A stretch of 64,000 bases of DNA, taken from positions 1-64,000 of the forward strand of contig NZ_NGUP01000001.1 in NCBI RefSeq assembly GCF_002206625.1, read 5' to 3'. Made by a program: the position numbers and the translations under genes. This DNA is from Polynucleobacter campilacus. GTDB taxonomy: Bacteria > Pseudomonadota > Gammaproteobacteria > Burkholderiales > Burkholderiaceae. Below, one piece after another: positions 53,723-62,804 of the stretch. The notes under the pieces were generated by a model that saw only the letters and a program-made list of their open reading frames with translations, was not told the origin of the DNA and did not search any database. Numbering within the stretch: the stretch's first letter is position 1; every line of letters starts with the position of its first letter.

Positions 53723-54921
53723 GCTGACAACGCTTTTTTCTGTTTTCTATTCTGAAAGGCTAGCCATAACAAAGCTGCGCCAGTCACCACGACAGGGAAG
53801 AGCGATCCCAGGTTGAGGAAATTCCAGCCCTGTGAGGTAATGAGAGCCCCGGATCCAAATGAGGTGAAGGCCATGGTTCCGAAGACAAAGAAGTTAATTG
53901 CTGCTTGAGCTTTGTCTCGTTCATTAGGCTGGTAGGCAGTCATTGCTAAAGAGGTGGAGCCAGTAAATAAAAAGTTCCAACCAACTCCCAGTAAAAAGAG
54001 TGCAATTAGAAATTGGTGAAGGTCTGTACCAGTTAATGCAATCAAGATGCAAATAAAATTGAGGATCACACCAACACCCATAATCTTAAGGGTGCCAAAA
54101 CGTTGAATCAGAGATCCAGTAAAAAATCCTGGTGCGAACATGCCAATCACATGCCATTCCAATACCAAGGCTGTCTCTGAGAAAGGTAGCCCGCAGATTT
54201 GCATCGCTAGAGGCGTTGCTGCCATGAGCAAATTCATGACGCCATAACCCAAGGCAGCTCCAATGATCGCAACCATAAAGACAGGTTGCTGCAGGATGGC
54301 CTTCAGGGGTCTGCCATCTGACAGTGCATGTTGAGTCTTAAATTCTTCTGGAAAGTGAATCCGCTGCATGACAAAAATTCCCAATAGGCCCGCTATTGAG
54401 AGCGTGAGGTAGGCGCCTAAAAAAGCAGTATCAAATAGATCGCGCGTCCAAGAAGCTAGGTTGGGCCCGACGACTGCGCCCAAAATGCCTCCAGCTAAAA
54501 CCCAGGATACAGCCTTATCTCGCTGGCTAGCATCCGTCAGTTCAGCGGCAGCAAAACGGTAGAGTTGCCCATTGGCGCTATAGTAGCCAGCAATAAAAGT
54601 CCCCGTGACCAGCAGCCAGAAATTTTGAGTGATCGCTGCATAGGCGCATAAGAGTGCCGACAGCACCGCTACCAATAGGCCTAACTGAAAAGAAATCTTC
54701 CGGCCAAAGTAATTTTGGGATTTAGCAACAATCGAGGTGGAGAAGGCGCCGCCTACGACATAACCCATCACTGGCAAAGTAGCCATCCAAGCGACAGGGG
54801 CAAGGCTAAAGCCAACCAAGCCATTAATGGCAATAAAGGTGACGTTATTAGTCAGGAATAGACCCTGGCAAATAATGAGGAGCACCAGGTTTTTGTTGAG
54901 CAAGGGGTGCTTGTTGGTCAT
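53719..54921 (-). CDS. MFS transporter
   Basis: 400 residues, 12 predicted helices in two six-helix halves. The loop between helices 2 and 3 is KSQNYFGRKISFQLG, matching the MFS G-x-x-x-D-R-x-G-R-[RK] region loosely, and PNERDKAQAAINFFVFGTM occurs in the second half. The substrate is not predictable. Function by context is unclear: it lies between a DUF6352 gene and icd, transcribed divergently from icd. Confidence 0.85.
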   Translation of the reverse strand: MTNKHPLLNKNLVLLIICQGLFLTNNVTFIAINGLVGFSLAPVAWMATLPVMGYVVGGAFSTSIVAKSQNYFGRKISFQLGLLVAVLSALLCAYAAITQNFWLLVTGTFIAGYYSANGQLYRFAAAELTDASQRDKAVSWVLAGGILGAVVGPNLASWTRDLFDTAFLGAYLTLSIAGLLGIFVMQRIHFPEEFKTQHALSDGRPLKAILQQPVFMVAIIGAALGYGVMNLLMAATPLAMQICGLPFSETALVLEWHVIGMFAPGFFTGSLIQRFGTLKIMGVGVILNFICILIALTGTDLHQFLIALFLLGVGWNFLFTGSTSLAMTAYQPNERDKAQAAINFFVFGTMAFTSFGSGALITSQGWNFLNLGSLFPVVVTGAALLWLAFQNRKQKKALSA

Positions 54922-55052
54922 GGGATGCAGTTTACGGGGAATCTGGGAGGCCTAGCTGATTTATTGGTTTCCCTGAAATTGGGCATCTTGAGAGCTTTTG
55001 GCTTTAAATCTCACAATTTTGCTAAGCCTGATGCTTTAAAATAGAGGACTCC

Positions 55053-55137
55053 CCTCATTGGCAATGGGTGCGCTAAAAGCGGCTTGCAAAATGAGGATGT
55101 GAGACTGGCTGGGTAAAAACCTGGCCTTGTCATTTTT
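55053..55137 (+). ncRNA. Structured 5' leader of icd (icd-II-like RNA motif candidate)
   Basis: A 7-bp stem CCTCATT (55053-55059)/AATGAGG (55090-55096) extends inward with GCAA/TTGC pairs around a GC-rich tip. It is followed by a second hairpin GGCTGGGT-AAAA-ACCTGGCC (55107-55126) and TTGTCATTTTT. The second hairpin plus T-run looks like an attenuator 20 bp before the icd start. A conserved icd-II RNA was described upstream of this gene in Polynucleobacter; I identify this leader with it by position and structure, not by alignment. Confidence 0.65.
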
Positions 55138-55156
55138 AAATATTGAGGAAACATTC

Positions 55157-57391
55157 ATGGCTGCCGAGAAATCAAAGATTATTTACACCCTGACAGATGA
55201 GGCGCCACTCTTGGCAACTTGCGCATTTCTGCCAATTATTCGCACCTTTACAGCACCTGCCGGCGTTGAGGTTGTGAAGAGTGATATTTCTGTTGCTGCC
55301 CGTATCCTAGCGGAATTCTCTGATTGCCTGACAGCTGAGCAAAAAGTACCTGATAACTTGGCAGCACTTGGCAAGATGACTTTATTGCCAGATACCAACA
55401 TTATTAAGCTGCCTAATATCAGCGCTTCGGTACCTCAATTACTTGCAGCTATTAAAGAATTGCAATTAAAGGGTTACAAAATCCCCAATTTTCCAGACGA
55501 TCCTAAGAGCGAGGAAGAAAAAGTAACTCGTGCTCGCTATTCCAAATGCTTGGGTAGTGCAGTAAACCCAGTCTTGCGTGAAGGCAATTCTGATCGCCGT
55601 GCACCTAATGCAGTGAAGCAGTTTGCTCGTAAGCATCCTCACTCCATGGGTGAATGGAGCCAAGCTTCCCGCACTCACGTATCTCATATGCACGGTGGCG
55701 ATTTCTACGCTGGCGAAAAGTCTATGACGATGACTAAGGCATGCGATGTAAAAATGGACTTGGTAACCAAGAGTGGCAAAACCATACTCCTAAAACCAAA
55801 AGTCTCTTTAATCGCTGGCGAAATCATCGACAGTATGTTTATGAGTAAAAAAGCATTATGCGAATTCTATGAAAAAGAAATCGAAGATGCTTATAAGACC
55901 GGCATGATGTGGTCCTTGCACGTAAAGGCCACCATGATGAAGATCTCTCATCCGATTGTATTTGGTCACGCTGTCAAGATTTTCTACAAAGATGCTTTTG
56001 CAAAACATGCCAAGTTGTTTGAAGAGTTAGGTGTTAATGTCAATAACGGCATGAGCAGCTTGTATGAAAAGATCAAGACCTTGCCTGAGTCTAAGCGTGA
56101 AGAAATTATTCAAGATGTACACGCTTGTCATGAACACCGCCCAGCATTGGCCATGGTGGATTCGGCTAAAGGTATTACAAACCTTCATTCTCCAAGCGAT
56201 GTGATCGTAGACGCTTCGATGCCTGCGATGATTCGTGCGGGTGGCAAGATGTGGGGTGCTGACGGTCGTTTGCATGACACCAAGGCAGTGATTCCAGAAA
56301 GTACCTTTGCACGTATCTATCAAGAAATGATTAACTTCTGTAAGACGCATGGTAACTTTGATCCAACCACTATGGGTACCGTGCCTAACGTGGGTTTGAT
56401 GGCTCAACAGGCTGAAGAGTATGGCTCACATGACAAGACTTTTGAAATCCCTGAAGCTGGCATAGCTCGTATTGTTGCTGATGATGGCATTGTATTACTC
56501 GAGCAACATGTAGAAGAGGGCGATATCTGGCGTATGTGTCAACTGAAAGACGCACCGATTCGTGACTGGGTGAAGTTGGCTGTTAATCGAGCTCGACTCT
56601 CCAATACTCCAGCAGTATTCTGGTTGGATGAGTACCGTCCACATGAAGCAGAGTTGATTAAGAAGGTGAATACTTACCTCAAAGAACATGACCTTAAAGG
56701 TGTAGATATTCAGATCATGTCTCAGACTCGTGCAATGCGTTACACACTTGAGCGTGTGATTCGTGGCAAGGACACCATCTCTGTCACTGGCAATATCTTG
56801 CGCGATTACCTCACCGACTTGTTCCCTATTATGGAATTAGGAACTAGTGCGAAGATGTTGTCGATTGTTCCCTTGATGGCAGGCGGCGGTCTCTTTGAAA
56901 CGGGTGCTGGAGGCTCTGCTCCAAAGCACGTTCAGCAGTTAGTTGAAGAGAATCACTTACGCTGGGATTCCTTAGGTGAGTTCTTAGCTCTAGCAGTATC
57001 CCTAGAAGATATGAGCGATAAGACAGGTAATCCCAAGGTGAAGATCTTGGCTCGCACTTTAGATGAGGCTACTGGAAAATTGCTACTGAATAATAAGTCG
57101 CCTTCTCCACGTACCGGTGAGTTGGATAACCGTGGAAGCCAGTTTTACTTAGCAATGTATTGGGCAGATGCTTTAGCCACTCAAACTGAAGATAAAGAAT
57201 TACAAGCTTATTTCACGCCCTTAGCTAAAACACTGCAGGCAAATGAGCAGAAGATTGTGGATGAGTTCAAGGCGGTTCAGGGTAAGCCAGCCGATATTGG
57301 TGGTTACTTTGTGATGGACACAGAGAAATGCAAGGCAGTAATGCGTCCTAGCGCTACTTTCAATGCTGCCTTAAAGGCGGCTAGAGCTTAA
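55157..57391 (+). CDS. icd: Monomeric NADP-dependent isocitrate dehydrogenase
   Basis: 744 residues from the ATG with GAGGAA 6 nt upstream; a TTG 30 bp earlier lies in the leader hairpin and is rejected. The large single-chain form (IDH-II) is shown by [23 protein letters not shown] at the start, [19 protein letters not shown] near 132, [23 protein letters not shown] near 410 and [18 protein letters not shown] near 580. It oxidises isocitrate to 2-oxoglutarate in the TCA cycle. Expression may be controlled by the structured leader. A terminator follows. Confidence 0.97.
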   Translation: MAAEKSKIIYTLTDEAPLLATCAFLPIIRTFTAPAGVEVVKSDISVAARILAEFSDCLTAEQKVPDNLAALGKMTLLPDTNIIKLPNISASVPQLLAAIKELQLKGYKIPNFPDDPKSEEEKVTRARYSKCLGSAVNPVLREGNSDRRAPNAVKQFARKHPHSMGEWSQASRTHVSHMHGGDFYAGEKSMTMTKACDVKMDLVTKSGKTILLKPKVSLIAGEIIDSMFMSKKALCEFYEKEIEDAYKTGMMWSLHVKATMMKISHPIVFGHAVKIFYKDAFAKHAKLFEELGVNVNNGMSSLYEKIKTLPESKREEIIQDVHACHEHRPALAMVDSAKGITNLHSPSDVIVDASMPAMIRAGGKMWGADGRLHDTKAVIPESTFARIYQEMINFCKTHGNFDPTTMGTVPNVGLMAQQAEEYGSHDKTFEIPEAGIARIVADDGIVLLEQHVEEGDIWRMCQLKDAPIRDWVKLAVNRARLSNTPAVFWLDEYRPHEAELIKKVNTYLKEHDLKGVDIQIMSQTRAMRYTLERVIRGKDTISVTGNILRDYLTDLFPIMELGTSAKMLSIVPLMAGGGLFETGAGGSAPKHVQQLVEENHLRWDSLGEFLALAVSLEDMSDKTGNPKVKILARTLDEATGKLLLNNKSPSPRTGELDNRGSQFYLAMYWADALATQTEDKELQAYFTPLAKTLQANEQKIVDEFKAVQGKPADIGGYFVMDTEKCKAVMRPSATFNAALKAARA

Positions 57392-57428
57392 TCAATCAGA
57401 GCTGCTAAGAGCTTCTGGAGCTCGATTT

Positions 57429-57457
57429 AAAAGGCAAACTTTCGGGTTTGCCTTTTT
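57429..57457 (+). terminator. Rho-independent terminator after icd
   Basis: AAAAGGCAAAC (57429-57439) pairs with GTTTGCCTTTT (57446-57456) around TTTCGG, followed by T bases. Confidence 0.95.
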
Positions 57458-57538
57458 CTTTGGGGGTTTATGAAGATCGATAAGCAATAAATTCTGATCA
57501 GTAGCAAAATAAGTAAATTACCTTCATTGGGCTATCCC

Positions 57539-58501
57539 ATGCGATTTATTGATAAGACAATTCTTCCAGGCGACATCACCCCTCAAGCCATTTTTGAGAA
57601 TCGCCGTAATTTAATTAAGGCTGCCGCTGCCGGCAGTTTTGGTATGGCCTTGGCTCCTTGGTTTTCAAGAGAGGCTTTAGCGGCTAATCCAGAAAAACTC
57701 AGTGCAGTGTTGAATCAGGCTTATGCATCCAAAGACGGTCTCACGCCTTATAAGTATGTAACGACCTATAACAACTTCTATGAGTTTGGAACGGATAAAG
57801 CAGATCCAGCTGAGTATGCACATACCTTACAAACTCGCCCATGGACTATCTCGATTGAAGGCTTAGTCAAAAAGCCTGTGACCTTAGATATTGATGCTTT
57901 ATTAAAGCTTGCGCCGATGGAAGAGCGTATCTATCGCATGCGTTGTGTCGAGGGTTGGTCAATGGTGATTCCCTGGGATGGTTACTCTTTATCCAAATTG
58001 ATCAATCAAGTCGATCCACTCGGTTCTGCGAAGTATGTCGAATTTATTTCTCTGGCAGATAAAGTGCAAATGCCAGGCTTGAAGAGCAAAATTATTGATT
58101 GGCCTTATCGTGAAGGCTTGCGCATGGACGAGGCCATGAATCCACTGACTCTTTTGACCTTTGGTTTGTATGGCGAAGTCTTGCCCAAGCAAAATGGTGC
58201 CCCAGTACGCATTGTGACGCCTTGGAAGTATGGCTTTAAGAGTGCGAAGTCAATTGTGAAGATTCGTTTCACAGAAGAAATGCCAAAAACGAGCTGGAGT
58301 CAGTTTGATGCCCGTGAATACGGCTTTTATTCCAATGTAAATCCTCAGGTAGATCATCCGCGCTGGAGCCAGGCGATGGAGCGTCGTATTGGCGATCCTA
58401 AAGGAGTATTTGCACCGAAGATTAAAACCCAAATGTTTAATGGCTATGCTGAGCAGGTTGCCAGCATGTATGCCGGCATGGATCTCAAGAAGTTCTATTA
58501 A
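57539..58501 (+). CDS. msrP: Protein-methionine-sulfoxide reductase catalytic subunit MsrP (YedY)
   Basis: 320 residues from ATG 57539; a TTG four codons upstream is possible. A twin-arginine signal [15 protein letters not shown] starts near residue 21. The molybdopterin-binding sulfite-oxidase-like domain has [16 protein letters not shown] near 133 with the Mo-ligand Cys, and [21 protein letters not shown] near 220. MsrP repairs oxidised methionines in the periplasm using electrons from the membrane heme protein MsrQ. No msrQ is adjacent here; an MBL hydrolase follows instead. Confidence 0.93.
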   Translation: MRFIDKTILPGDITPQAIFENRRNLIKAAAAGSFGMALAPWFSREALAANPEKLSAVLNQAYASKDGLTPYKYVTTYNNFYEFGTDKADPAEYAHTLQTRPWTISIEGLVKKPVTLDIDALLKLAPMEERIYRMRCVEGWSMVIPWDGYSLSKLINQVDPLGSAKYVEFISLADKVQMPGLKSKIIDWPYREGLRMDEAMNPLTLLTFGLYGEVLPKQNGAPVRIVTPWKYGFKSAKSIVKIRFTEEMPKTSWSQFDAREYGFYSNVNPQVDHPRWSQAMERRIGDPKGVFAPKIKTQMFNGYAEQVASMYAGMDLKKFY

Positions 58502-58534
58502 TCACCATCAAAAAGTCTGCTCCTAAAAATTAAA

Positions 58535-59458
58535 GTGCCCACCGGTTTATTGCCTCCAGGAATTGAAGTCTTTGAAAGAGGCTGGCTTTCTGCGAATAAT
58601 ATTTTTCACTTTAGTGATAGTGATGTTTCTCTAGTGGATAGTGGTTATTGCGCACATGGAAGTATGACGGTTGATTTAGTGTGCAATGCGCTGAAGAAAC
58701 ATGCATTACCTAGCCTAAATAAAATCATTAATACGCACCTTCACTCTGATCATTGTGGAGGTAATGCTGCTTTAACTGAGGCATTTGATTGTGAAATCCT
58801 GATTCCTGCTGCTGAAGATCTGGCAGTCGCCGATTGGAATGAGGATGTATTGAGTTATCAAAACCTAGGGCAAGAGTGCCCACGATTTACACATCACGGC
58901 TTACTGGTTCCTGGACAAGAAATATTACTTGGTCGCTATGTTTGGCAGATTTTATCGGCTCCAGGGCATGATCCCCGCTCAATCATCCTCTACCAGGCAG
59001 AGCATCGCATTCTGATTTCTGCGGATGCGCTTTGGGAAGAGGGTTTTGGTGTTATTTTTCCAGAGATGTGGGGGGAGCCTGGCTTTGAAGAAGTTGCCCA
59101 GACCTTGGATTTGATTGAAAGTCTACCAGTTAGCCTAGTCATCCCAGGACATGGCAAACCCTTTACAGGCATTGCTCGTTCAATTGCTACAGCACGGTCA
59201 AGACTAGATTATTTAGCCTCTGATCCAGATCGGAATGCTCGTCATGGCGCCAAAGTTTTATTGAAATATAAGCTCATAGAGTGGCGCACCCAAGATATCA
59301 GCTTAGTCAATCACTGGATTGCTAATACACCTGCAATGAATAGTGCCGCTAAGCAATTGAACATGGATTTAGAAGACTTCGTCAAATGGTTGCCCCAGGC
59401 TTTGGTAAAGTCAGGGGCTGCTAAGCTTGATGAAAAGAACTTAATAGACTTAGCTTAA
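58535..59458 (+). CDS. MBL-fold metallo-hydrolase
   Basis: 307 residues, GTG start. The zinc-binding motif NTHLHSDHCGGN (HxHxDH) is near residues 69-80. APGHDPRSI near 146 and SADALWEEGFG near 165 supply further metal ligands, and IPGHGKPFTG is near 205. Beyond residue 230 is a helical C-terminal part like that of LACTB2-type hydrolases. The substrate is unknown (hydrolase of lactone, thioester or similar). It lies 33 bp after msrP and 21 bp before the SDR gene, probably in one operon. Confidence 0.85.
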   Translation: MPTGLLPPGIEVFERGWLSANNIFHFSDSDVSLVDSGYCAHGSMTVDLVCNALKKHALPSLNKIINTHLHSDHCGGNAALTEAFDCEILIPAAEDLAVADWNEDVLSYQNLGQECPRFTHHGLLVPGQEILLGRYVWQILSAPGHDPRSIILYQAEHRILISADALWEEGFGVIFPEMWGEPGFEEVAQTLDLIESLPVSLVIPGHGKPFTGIARSIATARSRLDYLASDPDRNARHGAKVLLKYKLIEWRTQDISLVNHWIANTPAMNSAAKQLNMDLEDFVKWLPQALVKSGAAKLDEKNLIDLA

Positions 59459-59479
59459 ATAAATGGAGTGAATGGAAAT

Positions 59480-60250
59480 ATGGAACATACTGTTTTAGTT
59501 ACTGGCGCTACTGCTGGATTTGGTGAAGCAACTGCAAGACGCTTTTTAGCTCATGGCTATAAGGTCATAGCCGTCGGCAGAAGGATGGAGCGTTTGGATG
59601 CACTTAAAGCGTCACTACCCGCAGATCAGCAAAAGAAACTTTTTACACTGGCATTGGATATCTGCGATAGCGCTAAGGTTGACTCCCTAGCGGCAAGCTT
59701 GCCCGTAGAGTTTTCCAAGCTAACTATTCTTGTGAATAACGCTGGACTCGCATTGGGTTTGGAGCCAGCGCATCAAACGAGTATTACTGATTGGGATCAA
59801 ATGATTGATACCAATATCAAAGGATTGGTCCATATGACTCGCGCCTTTTTACCGGGCATGGTTGAGCGTCAATGCGGTCACGTGATTAATGTGGGCTCTG
59901 TTGCAGGCCTTTACCCTTATCCCGGTAGCAATGTATACGGAGCTAGTAAAGCATTTGTGAAGCAATTTAGTCTTAACCTGCGTGCCGACTTGACGGGTAC
60001 CCGTCTGCGCGTCACTTGTGTAGAGCCAGGCTTAAGTTCAGGTACCGAATACTCCAACGTGCGATTCAAAGGTGATGATGCCAAGGCGGAGAAGGTATAT
60101 GAAGGTGTGCAAGCTCTTAGTGCTGATGATATTGCCGAGGCCATTTTTTGGTCTGCAACTTTACCTGCGCATATGAATATCAATGCCGTTGAGATTATGC
60201 CAATAGCGCAATCATTTGCTGGTACTTCTGTGTATCGGGGGGAGCTCTAA
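59480..60250 (+). CDS. Short-chain dehydrogenase (YdfG-like, 3-hydroxy acid dehydrogenase)
   Basis: 256 residues from ATG 59480, which has GGAG about 11 nt upstream; a GTG four codons before overlaps that site and is rejected. TGATAGFGEATARRF near residues 8-22 binds NADP, NNAG is near 85, and GSVAGLYPYPGSNVYGASKAFVKQF near 140-164 contains the catalytic Ser, Tyr and Lys. RVTCVEPGLSSGTEYSNVRFKGDD is characteristic of YdfG/serine dehydrogenase relatives. A weak terminator follows. Confidence 0.9.
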   Translation: MEHTVLVTGATAGFGEATARRFLAHGYKVIAVGRRMERLDALKASLPADQQKKLFTLALDICDSAKVDSLAASLPVEFSKLTILVNNAGLALGLEPAHQTSITDWDQMIDTNIKGLVHMTRAFLPGMVERQCGHVINVGSVAGLYPYPGSNVYGASKAFVKQFSLNLRADLTGTRLRVTCVEPGLSSGTEYSNVRFKGDDAKAEKVYEGVQALSADDIAEAIFWSATLPAHMNINAVEIMPIAQSFAGTSVYRGEL

Positions 60251-60251
60251 G

Positions 60252-60274
60252 AAGCTCAAGAGAGCTTATTTTTT
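60252..60274 (+). terminator. Probable Rho-independent terminator
   Basis: AAGCTC (60252-60257), AAGA loop, GAGCTT (60262-60267), then a run of six T bases. The stem is short (6 bp) and overlaps the end of the converging DUF2889 gene. Confidence 0.6.
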
Positions 60275-60799
60275 CCATTGGTAAAACTGGGGATACACGC
60301 GCATCACTACAGGGCCGTCAAAATCCCAAGACTTGCAGCCTCCAAGATATAAAGGAGGCTTGTTTTCATCAGGATCAAATAGCGCACCGGGGATAGATTG
60401 GTAAGCTGCGGTAGCAATATTATTGAGTAGCTCACGCAGATGAGTGCAGCCTTTAATGCCACCTAAGTGGGTCTCGATGATTTTGCGCCAACCTTTCCCA
60501 ATTCGCGCTCCAATTAAGGCATCCATTGGCGGGATCACTAAAGGACATTCTGGGTGAGGATGGCTATCCATCGCTACTTCAATATCCTGAATAGTGAGTT
60601 GATCATCGAGAGTCACTCGTATCCACATATCGTGAATAGGTTCGCCCGGGGCCCAAGTCTTTGAGCCCGTTACAAACGGGTGTGACTTAGTGTCTTTGAG
60701 ATGACCTTCAATATCCCAGAGGCCATCTTCTCTCGCATACCCGCTAAAAGTCACTTCGCGGGTGTGTAATGGGGTACGGGCTGTTGGTTCAGGAAGCAT
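60266..60799 (-). CDS. DUF2889 domain protein
   Basis: 177 residues: TREVTFSGYAREDGLWDIEGHLKDTKSHPF near 13-42, GEPIHDMWIRVTLDDQLTIQDIEVAMDSHPHPECP near 52-86, and KGWRKIIETHLGGIKGCTHLRELLNNIATAAYQ near 102-134 match DUF2889. The conserved His and Cys residues suggest metal binding. Members are common in beta- and gammaproteobacteria; function unknown. It is transcribed convergently to the SDR gene and divergently from rsuA. Confidence 0.88.
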   Translation of the reverse strand: MLPEPTARTPLHTREVTFSGYAREDGLWDIEGHLKDTKSHPFVTGSKTWAPGEPIHDMWIRVTLDDQLTIQDIEVAMDSHPHPECPLVIPPMDALIGARIGKGWRKIIETHLGGIKGCTHLRELLNNIATAAYQSIPGALFDPDENKPPLYLGGCKSWDFDGPVVMRVYPQFYQWKK

Positions 60800-60902
60800 G
60801 GCAGATTGAGTTCATCAGTGAGAATACTTAATCATAATCAATTGAGATTCAGATAGTCTTGATGCTCAAAATAGGGCCTCTCTATAGTATTCTGTGCAGC
60901 AT

Positions 60903-61646
60903 ATGGCAAAACCCATCTCCCTAGAAAAAATCCTCTTTAGCCAAGGCTTTGGAACGCGTCGCTACTGTAGTGATCTAGTGTTTGCTGACTTGGTGAAAGT
61001 CAATGGCACTTTGGTACAAGACCCCGATGAGCGTATCGCAACCGAAGGCCTGGTTTTGAATGTGGAAGGGCAGAATTGGGAGTATCACGAAAAGGCTTAC
61101 ATCGCATTTCATAAGCCAGCCAATTACGAGTGCTCGCATAAAACTACTCACCATCCCAGTGTCTATAGTTTGCTGCCTCCTCCTTTTGTAGAGCGTGGTT
61201 TGCAATGTGTAGGGCGCTTAGACTTTGACACTACTGGACTTTTATTAATTTCAGATGATGGTCAGTTTATTCATAAAATGACGACGCCTAAAAAGAATAT
61301 TGGCAAAGTTTATGAGATTACGACACCAGAACCTATTACGCAGGTTCAAATAGATCATCTCTTAAATGGCGTAGTTTTAGATGATGATCCAAAACCGTGT
61401 TTTGCTGCTGCATGTCAGCAGCTTTCAGAAAATAGACTGGCAATGACAATTGTTGAGGGGCGTTATCACCAAGTCAAGCGCATGATGGCTGCAGTGGGGA
61501 ATCATGTTGCCAAACTGCACCGTGTAGAAATCGGTGCCTATGTCATGCCTGCTGATTTAAAAGAAGGCCAATGGCGTTGGTTGTATCCAGAAGACTTAAA
61601 GCAACTTTCGCAAAGTGTGAGCTCTGAAACGAGGCCCAGCATATGA
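60903..61646 (+). CDS. 16S rRNA pseudouridine synthase, RsuA-like
   Basis: 247 residues from ATG 60903; an in-frame GTG three codons upstream is possible. An N-terminal S4 RNA-binding domain (LEKILFSQGFGTRRYCSDLVFADLVKVNG, residues ~7-35) is followed by the synthase domain. The catalytic motif GRLDFDTTGLLLISDDG is near residue 107 and EGRYHQVKRMMAAVGNHV near 185. It modifies a uridine in 16S rRNA, probably position 516 in E. coli numbering. The stop overlaps the next ATG (ATGA). Confidence 0.9.
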   Translation: MAKPISLEKILFSQGFGTRRYCSDLVFADLVKVNGTLVQDPDERIATEGLVLNVEGQNWEYHEKAYIAFHKPANYECSHKTTHHPSVYSLLPPPFVERGLQCVGRLDFDTTGLLLISDDGQFIHKMTTPKKNIGKVYEITTPEPITQVQIDHLLNGVVLDDDPKPCFAAACQQLSENRLAMTIVEGRYHQVKRMMAAVGNHVAKLHRVEIGAYVMPADLKEGQWRWLYPEDLKQLSQSVSSETRPSI

Positions 61647-61936
61647 AGAATGCATTACTACCAGATGATTTTGATTTTCAGAACAGCATCCCATTGTGGA
61701 CACTAGACCCATCTCGAAAAATCATCTATCGTGAATTTATTTTTAAAGATTTCAAGCAAGCTTTTCGGTTTATGACCCTGTGTGCGCAGCATGCCGAGGA
61801 GATTGATCATCACCCCGATTGGTCAAATTCTTGGAATAAGGTAGCTGTGCACCTCAGCACCCATTCAAGCAAAGGACTAACTGAATTAGATATTGATATG
61901 GCTAGGGCGATGGATGTATTTGCACTCCAGGCCTAG
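61643..61936 (+). CDS. 4a-hydroxytetrahydrobiopterin dehydratase-like (PCD/DCoH)
   Basis: 97 residues. The pterin dehydratase core is visible as YREFIFKDFKQAFRFMTLCAQHAEEIDHHPDWSNSWNKVAVHLSTHSSKGLTELDIDMARAMD, with the catalytic His-His-x-Asp (HHPDW) near residues 51-55. It would recycle the hydroxylated pterin cofactor, or assist molybdopterin metabolism as proposed for homologues. It is translationally coupled to the RsuA-like gene (ATGA). Confidence 0.9.
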   Translation: MKNALLPDDFDFQNSIPLWTLDPSRKIIYREFIFKDFKQAFRFMTLCAQHAEEIDHHPDWSNSWNKVAVHLSTHSSKGLTELDIDMARAMDVFALQA

Positions 61937-61943
61937 CTAGAAA

Positions 61944-62159
61944 TTAATGCTCGTCACCCTCGTGCTCTTCTTCATTCATGCTCATTAAGATTGTTGCAAG
62001 TAGGCCGTAAACTACTTCAGTGGAGATCATGCCATCTTCATCAAGCTCATCAATTAAGTCGTTCAGACAATCTTCCGTAGGCTCGTTGAGCAAAGTCATT
62101 GCGCATTCGCAGCCATAGTCAAAATCTTCGTCATTTTGGTTTTGGTCGTTGTCGGTCAT
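61944..62159 (-). CDS. Small acidic hypothetical protein
   Basis: 71 residues, extremely rich in Asp and Glu (MTDNDQNQNDEDFDYGCECAM at the start, NEEEHEGDEH at the end), with a short hydrophobic helix STEVVYGLLATILMSM near 47-62. No family recognised. It is tail-to-tail with the pterin dehydratase gene at 7 bp spacing. Codon use and conservation of an intact frame support it as real. Confidence 0.6.
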   Translation of the reverse strand: MTDNDQNQNDEDFDYGCECAMTLLNEPTEDCLNDLIDELDEDGMISTEVVYGLLATILMSMNEEEHEGDEH

Positions 62160-62296
62160 ATTTATCCTTAATTGAGGCTTCAGGATAGCAAATTACGGTC
62201 AAATTCGCTGGTTTTTTCATTGGGTGAAATGCTTGTGCTGTTGCAGTAAGCAAATAATCATTTATAGTGATTTGATAATAAAAAAGAGGAGGCAGT

Positions 62297-62794
62297 ATGC
62301 AGCTAAATGTAAATGGTCAAATTCGTAATATTGATGTCGAACCTAATATGCCCTTGTTATGGGCGATACGTGAGAGCCTTGGTCTTACTGGTACCAAGTA
62401 TGGCTGTGGTGTAGCCCAGTGTGGCGCTTGCAGCGTATATCTCAATGGGGAGTTAGTCCGTTCCTGCTCAATACCGGTTTCTGCGGTTGGCTCTGCCAAA
62501 ATCACCACCATTGAGGCACTTTCAAAAGACAATTCACACCCCGTTCAAAAAGCTTGGATTGCACTAGATGTTCCACAGTGTGGCTATTGCCAATCTGGCC
62601 AAGTAATGGCTGCCGCTGCTTTATTAAAAAGAATTCCGAAACCTAGCGATGCTGATATTGATAGTGCGATGGCTAATGTGTGTCGTTGCGGTACTTATCA
62701 AAAGATTCGCGATGGTATTCATGTTGCTTCTGGTCAGAAGAAATTGGCAGACGTCTTAGCGCAGTATGACGCCACTCCTGCGACACGTGGTTAA
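62297..62794 (+). CDS. [2Fe-2S] subunit of a molybdenum hydroxylase (IorA-like)
   Basis: 165 residues. The first plant-type cluster is bound by [24 protein letters not shown] (residues ~35-58). The second is held in [17 protein letters not shown] near 94 and [17 protein letters not shown] near 128. This matches isoquinoline 1-oxidoreductase alpha subunits and the CoxS family. It carries electrons from the large Mo subunit encoded 10 bp downstream. GAGGAGG precedes the ATG. A cytochrome partner is not in the window. Confidence 0.93.
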   Translation: MQLNVNGQIRNIDVEPNMPLLWAIRESLGLTGTKYGCGVAQCGACSVYLNGELVRSCSIPVSAVGSAKITTIEALSKDNSHPVQKAWIALDVPQCGYCQSGQVMAAAALLKRIPKPSDADIDSAMANVCRCGTYQKIRDGIHVASGQKKLADVLAQYDATPATRG

Positions 62795-62804
62795 GGAGAA
62801 CGGC

